Assembly: GCA_004213515.1 (NCBI GenBank)
Contig: SHAK01000020.1
Span: 1 to 40,227, forward strand
Origin: Limisphaerales bacterium
GTDB lineage: Bacteria; Verrucomicrobiota; Verrucomicrobiia; Limisphaerales; UBA1096
Length of the DNA stretch: 40,227 bases
Direction of reading: 5' to 3'
The translations under genes were made by a program, and so were the position numbers. The notes beneath the pieces are model-generated. The model was not told the DNA's origin. It made no database searches and saw only the letters and a list, made by a program, of their open reading frames with translations. Positions 35,678 to 40,227 of the stretch are shown one piece after another (the first letter of the stretch is position 1; each line of letters begins with the position of its first letter).

Positions 35678-36190
35678 TTATGAACCCTCTGTAAACTTTG
35701 TTCGGATGATCCGCGCTAAACTAGAACCTGGCTCAGCCAAAGTTCGAACCAATTTTCCTGACGGCGCCTGTATAGTACCCAGAATCTTGGCTCGCAAATC
35801 GTCCAAAGAAGGCAATTCAGCTAATGTTTTTATCTGATCAGCATCTAATCTTTCATTGTCTAAAAATCCAAAATGCCATTCAGGCTTTTCAAATTCAGAT
35901 TTAAAATTCTTTATAACCTTTGCTGCGGCAGTAATTTCTCCATCGCCTGTAACTGCAGCTATCTGCCCCCCCATTTCATGCCCAATGTCTTCTATTCCAC
36001 TTTCCTGAATCGCTATTTTGAAGATTGAAGTTTTAACAACATGTAATTCAGCTTGTGAATTAGCTAATCGGTTACGCAATTCTTCAAACTCGCCAACCTT
36101 CAGTCCTTCATAATTAACTACAATAAAATAAGGACTACTGTTCAGTCGGTTAACGTATTCTTTAGTAATTAGTTTTTTTTCTTCGCGCAT
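35678..36190 (-). CDS. rplJ: 50S ribosomal protein L10
   Basis: The product is 170 residues (165 in E. coli). L10 anchors the L7/L12 stalk to 23S rRNA. The N-terminal rRNA-binding part has SPYFIVVNYEGLKVGEFEEL and RNRLANSQAELHVVKTSIF; the C-terminal helix that binds L7/L12 dimers begins near SGKLVRTLAEPGSSLARIIR. It begins only 21 nt after the rplA stop, so there is no room for the long L10-binding leader known in E. coli. Confidence 0.96.
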   Translation of the reverse strand: MREEKKLITKEYVNRLNSSPYFIVVNYEGLKVGEFEELRNRLANSQAELHVVKTSIFKIAIQESGIEDIGHEMGGQIAAVTGDGEITAAAKVIKNFKSEFEKPEWHFGFLDNERLDADQIKTLAELPSLDDLRAKILGTIQAPSGKLVRTLAEPGSSLARIIRTKFTEGS

Positions 36191-36211
36191 AGCTTTTATT
36201 CAATCTCTAAA

Positions 36212-36919
36212 TTATAATCCTTTCAATACTTCACGCAGGTCCAAAGGAATACCAGGACTCATAGATGATGAAATAACGCAGTTTTGAATATACCTACCTT
36301 TAGCCGCTGAAGGCTTAGCTTTAATTACCTCGTCTATAATTGTTTTTATATTCTCTGCGATTTGGTCGGAGGTGAAGGAAACTTTACCCGCCAAAACCTG
36401 AATATTCGCACCTTTATCGAGCTTATACTCAACTCTACCAGCCTTAACTTCTTTTACCGCCTTAGCTGTATCATCTGTCACAGTACCTGTCTTAGGATTA
36501 GGCATAAGGCCTCGTGGACCAAGAACTCGACCCAACTTTCTCACCTCGGCCATTGCCTCCGGAGTCGAAACTGCAACATCAAAATCAGTCCACCCACTCG
36601 TTACTTTTTCAATATATTCTTCAAATCCTACATATTCTGCTCCAGCTTCCTTTGCAGAATTTGCAGCCTCTCCTTCTTTAGCAAAGACTAGCACTTTAAC
36701 CTCCTTACCACTTCCACTAGGAAGACGAACAGTGCCTCGAATCATTTGGTCAGTCTTACGGGGATCAATAGTCATTTTAAATGCAATTTCGACCGACTCG
36801 TCAAATTTTGCCTTAGGAAATTTACCCAACAATTCTGCAGCATCCGTAACAGAGTAGCTCTTTCCTGCCTCGATCATCTCGAGTGCTTTCTTAAACCTTT
36901 TACTTATTTTTTTTGGCAT
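36212..36919 (-). CDS. rplA: 50S ribosomal protein L1
   Basis: The product is 235 residues, as usual. L1 forms the mobile stalk at the E-site and in E. coli represses its own operon. Signatures: AFKMTIDPRKTDQMIRGTVR, GPRGLMPNPKTGTVTDD, and AVKEVKAGRVEYKLDKGANI. The 53-nt gap to rplK is too short and unclear to call an L1-binding leader. It follows rplK in the standard order. Confidence 0.97.
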   Translation of the reverse strand: MPKKISKRFKKALEMIEAGKSYSVTDAAELLGKFPKAKFDESVEIAFKMTIDPRKTDQMIRGTVRLPSGSGKEVKVLVFAKEGEAANSAKEAGAEYVGFEEYIEKVTSGWTDFDVAVSTPEAMAEVRKLGRVLGPRGLMPNPKTGTVTDDTAKAVKEVKAGRVEYKLDKGANIQVLAGKVSFTSDQIAENIKTIIDEVIKAKPSAAKGRYIQNCVISSSMSPGIPLDLREVLKGL

Positions 36920-36972
36920 TTTTCTTGGCGCGGTACAAACGGGATTATTCCTCCCTTCCGCTATCTTTAAAA

Positions 36973-37398
36973 TTAATCAACAACTTCAAGCCCCATAGAT
37001 CGAGCGGTACCAGCAATCATTTGGGCGGCCATCTCAGGATCACGAGCATTCAAATCATTTTTCTTCGTTTCTACAATTTCCAGAAGCTGAGCCTTAGTAA
37101 TTTTACCAACTTTTTTCTTGTTAGGCTCACCAGAACCAGCTGCAATTTTGGCTGCTTTCTTGAGCAACACCGCTGCAGGTGGAGATTTAGTCACGAAGGT
37201 AAACGATTTATCTTGATAAACAGTAATAACTACTGGAATGACCAAACCTGCCTGATCCTTTGTAGCAGCATTATACTGCTTACAGAACTCCATAATATTT
37301 ACACCATGCTGGCCCAATGCCGGACCTACAGGTGGAGCTGGATTAGCCTGACCTGCCGGAATCTGCAATTTTATATATCCTGAAACTTTTTTCGCCAT
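36973..37398 (-). CDS. rplK: 50S ribosomal protein L11
   Basis: The product is 141 residues, the usual length. L11 forms the GTPase-associated centre with 23S rRNA. The N-terminal domain is [20 protein letters not shown] followed by [15 protein letters not shown], where thiostrepton binds with rRNA; the C-terminal rRNA-binding part has [20 protein letters not shown] and [13 protein letters not shown]. It lies 44 nt after nusG and 53 nt before rplA. Confidence 0.98.
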   Translation of the reverse strand: MAKKVSGYIKLQIPAGQANPAPPVGPALGQHGVNIMEFCKQYNAATKDQAGLVIPVVITVYQDKSFTFVTKSPPAAVLLKKAAKIAAGSGEPNKKKVGKITKAQLLEIVETKKNDLNARDPEMAAQMIAGTARSMGLEVVD

Positions 37399-37442
37399 AC
37401 TCGTTATTATCTAAACATTTTGTTTTTCGTCAGACAAAAATA

Positions 37443-37991
37443 TCATCCCTTGTCGACTTCCCAATACTCTACATCCACTGGTGTATTTCTTCCGAAAATA
37501 TTAACCGTAACCTTAAGCCTACCTTTTTCAGGGTCAATTTCCTCAACAATCCCATTATTTCCTTCAAACGGACCGTGATTAATTTTCACTGTTTCGCCTA
37601 TTTCAAATTCGACCTTAGGCCTCTCAAGATCCTCCGAATCAGAAATACGTAACTTAATATCGTTAATGTCATCTTCCGGTGTCGGCTCTGGGGCATCCCC
37701 ACCTACAAACCCAATTGCTCCAGGAGTTTCCTTAATGTAGTTCAAAGGCTCTGGCATGACCTTGTCGTCTTCATCTCGAAGATCAACATTTATAAACACA
37801 TAACCAGGAAAAAGCTTCTTCATTGAAACCTTTTTCTCACCACCTCGAACATCCACAACCTTCTCCTTTGCAATAAAAACTTCCTTGATGTAAGCACCCA
37901 TTTCCTCAACATCAATCCTCTTGTTGATGCTATCAAGCACCTTTTGCTCTTGACCAGATAGAGTATGTATAATGTACCAAGCGTGTGCCAT
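37443..37991 (-). CDS. nusG: Transcription elongation/antitermination factor NusG
   Basis: The product is 182 residues, as in E. coli. NusG binds RNA polymerase, rho and S10 and couples transcription to translation. The NGN domain begins WYIIHTLSGQEQKVLDSINK and has KKLFPGYVFINVDL; a charged loop (MPEPLNYIKETPGAIGFVGG, then DAPEPTPEDD) follows; the KOW domain is VKINHGPFEGNNGIVEEIDP. It starts 10 nt after secE. Confidence 0.97.
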   Translation of the reverse strand: MAHAWYIIHTLSGQEQKVLDSINKRIDVEEMGAYIKEVFIAKEKVVDVRGGEKKVSMKKLFPGYVFINVDLRDEDDKVMPEPLNYIKETPGAIGFVGGDAPEPTPEDDINDIKLRISDSEDLERPKVEFEIGETVKINHGPFEGNNGIVEEIDPEKGRLKVTVNIFGRNTPVDVEYWEVDKG

Positions 37992-38001
37992 TTTCCCGTA
38001 A

Positions 38002-38385
38002 TTAAGTAGTTAAACCGCCCTTAGCTAAGTACTCGAGAAGAAACCTCTGAATAAACATATCCCCCAAGAATAAGTCAGCCATAAAGGTGAAAAAACCAAG
38101 CATAAAGACAGCAGCTAAAACCATCCATGTAGAACCTTTAAGTTCATCTCTTGTAGGCCATGAACATTTTACTAATTCCTCTCTAGTTTGAAGAAAGAAA
38201 AAACGAATTCGATCCAGCAATCCTTTTTTCTTTGCAATATAAAGAACTAATAAAAGTATGGCGCCACCTATCAGCCATGAGATAGGAAGAGGACTACCAA
38301 CACTTGGAACGTCCGGGGCACTTAAAGGCACCTCTGCAGTCGTTGTAGCCACATTTGGCGCAGCACTATTATTTGTCTCATTCAT
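38002..38385 (-). CDS. secE: Preprotein translocase subunit SecE
   Basis: The product is 127 residues. SecE stabilises SecY in the inner-membrane translocon. The conserved amphipathic helix reads TREELVKCSWPTRDELKGS, followed by the essential membrane segment (TWMVLAAVFMLGFFTFMADL). An extra N-terminal membrane segment (ISWLIGGAILLLVLYIAKKK) follows a Ser/Pro/Ala-rich arm, so it is a multi-TM form as in enterics (which have three), here with two. The order secE-nusG-rplK is classical. Confidence 0.95.
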   Translation of the reverse strand: MNETNNSAAPNVATTTAEVPLSAPDVPSVGSPLPISWLIGGAILLLVLYIAKKKGLLDRIRFFFLQTREELVKCSWPTRDELKGSTWMVLAAVFMLGFFTFMADLFLGDMFIQRFLLEYLAKGGLTT

Positions 38386-38419
38386 TAGCGAACTTTCTTT
38401 TCTCAGCTCTCCCGGCGTT

Positions 38420-38507
38420 TGGCGGAGGGGGAGGGATTCGAACCCCCGGAAGCTTTCGCTTCAACGGTTTTCAAGACCGCCGCATTCGACCACTCTGCCA
38501 CCCCTCC
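38420..38507 (-). tRNA. tRNA-Ser (anticodon UGA)
   Basis: The acceptor stem pairs GGAGGGG with CCCCTCC, with discriminator G73 and an encoded CCA (38422-38420). The anticodon loop CTTGAAA sits in a GCGGT-type stem and gives anticodon UGA. A long variable arm (GAAGCGAAAGCTTC) marks a class II tRNA, as expected for serine. The T-arm reads GGTTCGAATCC. It lies between tRNA-Trp and secE. Confidence 0.95.
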
Positions 38508-38533
38508 GGTGTGGGGCAAAAACTTATGTCAAT

Positions 38534-38609
<76 letters not shown>

Positions 38610-38675
38610 ACACGGGTTTAATAACCCGAACGCAAAACAGTAGTCTTAAACCACCATCATGCGATAAAGGATTCT

Positions 38676-39863
38676 TTATTCAACAATCTCAGTAACCTGT
38701 CCTGACCCAATAGTACGGCCACCCTCACGGATAGCGAACGTTAATCCTGGCTCCATAGCAACCGGCTTACCCAACTCGACGTTTACTGTCACATTGTCTC
38801 CCGGCATGACCATTTCAGTACCCTCAGGCAATGTTAAAGATCCTGTCACATCAGTTGTACGGAAGTAGAACTGAGGACGATAGTTTGTGAAGAATGGTGT
38901 ATGACGACCACCCTCTTCTTTGGTTAAAACATAAACCTGCCCCTTAAATTTAGTATGAGGCTTGATAGTACCTGGCTTTGAAAGAACCTGTCCGCGCTCA
39001 ACATCTTCCTTTTTAGTACCACGAAGCAAAACCCCAACGTTTTCACCAGCTCGAGCTTCACTGAGAAGCTTACGGAACATTTCAAGATCTGTAGCGGTAG
39101 TTTTTTGCACGTCACGAAGACCCACAATTTCCACTTCATCCATCTTTTTAATAATACCTCGCTCTACACGGCCAGTTACCACAGTACCACGACCTTCAAT
39201 ACTAAATACGTCTTCGATACACATAAGGAAGGGCTTATCAACATCACGCTCTGGCTCCGGAATAGAATTATCACAAGCTTCTAGAAGATCCCCGATGGCG
39301 TTTACCCATTTTTCCTCACCGTCCAGTGCCCCTTGAGATGCGCACTTGATAATTGGAGTATCTGCTGGAAAATCGTATTTTGTAAGAAGATCTTTAATTT
39401 CCTCCTCTACCAACATCAACATTTCCTCGTCATCAACCAAATCGCACTTATTTAATGCAACAACAAGAGCAGGCACACCCACCTGCTTAGCAAGAAGCAC
39501 GTGCTCTTTAGTCTGCGGCATCGGGCCTTGAGAAGAATCAACCACCAAAATAGCTCCGTCCATTTGAGCGGCGCCAGTAATCATATTCTTAACATAATCT
39601 GCGTGGCCTGGGCAGTCGACATGGGCATAGTGGCGCTTTTCGCTAGAATATTCCACATGAGACGCAGCAATAGTCACAGTCTTAGATTCATCGCGAACCG
39701 TGCCGCCTTTAGTGATATCAGCGTAAGAGATTGGCTCCGCCAATCCCTTTTTAGACTGCACATCCACAAGAGCAGCGGTTAGCGTAGACTTACCGTGGTC
39801 TACGTGACCAATTGTACCAATGTTTACGTGAGGTTTATCACGTTGGAACTCTTCTTTTGCCAT
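38676..39863 (-). CDS. tuf: Elongation factor Tu
   Basis: The product is 395 residues, the usual length. EF-Tu delivers aminoacyl-tRNA to the ribosome with GTP. Motifs: G1 GHVDHGKS at 19-26, G2 in [21 protein letters not shown]3 DCPGHADY, and G4 NKCDLVD. Domain II has [15 protein letters not shown] and domain III begins near [20 protein letters not shown]. In the usual switch I sequence 'RGITI' the window reads [11 protein letters not shown], a small departure typical of some lineages. It lies between tRNA-Thr and tRNA-Trp and is probably in one transcript with them. Confidence 0.97.
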   Translation of the reverse strand: MAKEEFQRDKPHVNIGTIGHVDHGKSTLTAALVDVQSKKGLAEPISYADITKGGTVRDESKTVTIAASHVEYSSEKRHYAHVDCPGHADYVKNMITGAAQMDGAILVVDSSQGPMPQTKEHVLLAKQVGVPALVVALNKCDLVDDEEMLMLVEEEIKDLLTKYDFPADTPIIKCASQGALDGEEKWVNAIGDLLEACDNSIPEPERDVDKPFLMCIEDVFSIEGRGTVVTGRVERGIIKKMDEVEIVGLRDVQKTTATDLEMFRKLLSEARAGENVGVLLRGTKKEDVERGQVLSKPGTIKPHTKFKGQVYVLTKEEGGRHTPFFTNYRPQFYFRTTDVTGSLTLPEGTEMVMPGDNVTVNVELGKPVAMEPGLTFAIREGGRTIGSGQVTEIVE

Positions 39864-39929
39864 TCGATTTTCTTTTTGTTGGTTAGTTCGTTAATTTTTT
39901 TACGAACAAAATTTTTTTTAACTAATTAA

Positions 39930-40005
39930 TGGAGCCCATGACCAGGATTGAACTGGTGACCTCATCCTTACCAAGGATGTGCTCTACCGACTGAGCTACA
40001 TGGGC
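39930..40005 (-). tRNA. tRNA-Thr (anticodon GGU)
   Basis: The acceptor arms GCCCATG and CATGGGC pair fully, with U73 and encoded CCA. The D-arm has TAGCTCAGTCGGTAGAGCA and the anticodon loop TTGGTAA reads GGU. The length is 76 nt. A tRNA-Thr(GGU) directly upstream of tuf matches the thrT-tufB arrangement of enterics, here kept with 66 nt between. Confidence 0.95.
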
Positions 40006-40104
40006 ACTCCGCACTAGTTCAGTTCACTCTAGCCAAGCAAAAACGCAAAATGACCATAATTTACCAATTAGCACTTAAGTAACTGATAATCAATGGCTTA
40101 ACGA

Positions 40105-40159
40105 ATTATGCACGCCCCAAAAGGGAAGGCAATTTAGTTGCCACTAAATGTCTCGTCAA
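40105..40159 (-). promoter_or_regulatory. Two overlapping promoter candidates for the tRNA-Thr/tuf cluster
   Basis: On the minus strand, TTGACG (40159-40154) and TAAATT (40136-40131) are 17 nt apart, and TTGCCT (40132-40127) and CATAAT (40110-40105) are 16 nt apart. The two share bases. An inverted repeat ATTTAG/CTAAAT (40132-40137 and 40144-40149) overlaps the first -10 box and spacer. The second promoter would start RNA about 90 nt before the tRNA. The rest of the region up to 40,227 is A/T-rich with no gene seen. Confidence 0.5.
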
Positions 40160-40227
40160 CGCTTTTTTTGTTTTTTATTAAAAAATAGTCGAAAATTGAA
40201 AGTCATACTGCCTTCTTTATATTTATC

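Noticed and set aside
36920-36972. L1-binding leader regulating rplA
   Set aside because: I could not fold a convincing copy of the 23S-like L1 site in this 53-nt gap by eye.

Overview
The window suggests a bacterium of the PVC group, most likely Verrucomicrobiota. This is an inference from the low-GC base composition, a type IV pilin-like pseudopilin of the kind abundant in Verrucomicrobiota, Planctomycetota and Lentisphaerota ([28 protein letters not shown]...), and the style of the ribosomal proteins. Nearly everything lies on the minus strand, so the biological reading order is from the right end to the left.

Right part (about 40,160 down to 21,523): one long translation/transcription cluster. 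In reading order it holds tandem promoter candidates, tRNA-Thr(GGU), tuf, tRNA-Trp(CCA), tRNA-Ser(UGA), secE, nusG, rplK, rplA, rplJ, rplL, a 24-nt palindromic terminator/attenuator, rpoB, rpoC, rpsL, rpsG, fusA, rpsJ, rplC, rplD and rplW. The secE-nusG-L11-L10-rpoBC, str and S10 operons are therefore joined end to end. Directly after rplW there is a strong intrinsic terminator (21,466-21,499).

Middle part (about 21,465 to 4,240): about 17 kb of non-ribosomal DNA separates rplW from rplB, which are normally adjacent. It contains a secreted galM with its own promoter, a eukaryote-type hisA on the plus strand, aroK-queG, a pseudopilin, a plus-strand family 2 glycosyltransferase, and a nine-gene minus-strand cluster (15,379-4,567). 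In order the nine genes encode: a TauA/NMT1-like binding domain fused to OmpA; a membrane-anchored periplasmic von Willebrand A protein; a second binding-domain/OmpA fusion with an N-terminal membrane anchor; a two-TM coiled-coil protein; a PspA/IM30-like protein; then, after an intrinsic terminator/attenuator, a TauA-like lipoprotein, an ABC permease, an ABC ATPase and a two-domain AAA+ ATPase. Many junctions overlap by 1-4 bases, so the genes probably act together. I propose an uncharacterised envelope system in which three related periplasmic binding domains, two of them with an OmpA-type domain, are linked to one ABC transporter and to a PspA/AAA+ membrane-remodelling or stress module. The substrate and the phenotype cannot be read from the sequence.

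Left part (4,239 to 1): the S10 operon resumes, with its own candidate promoter and a 327-nt leader region, as rplB, rpsS, rplV, rpsC, rplP, rpmC, rpsQ, rplN and rplX (cut by the window edge). L29 has a C-terminal extension of about 79 residues and L22 an internal insert of about 44 residues. Both proteins sit near the ribosomal exit tunnel. No CRISPR array, transposase, integrase or rRNA gene was seen.
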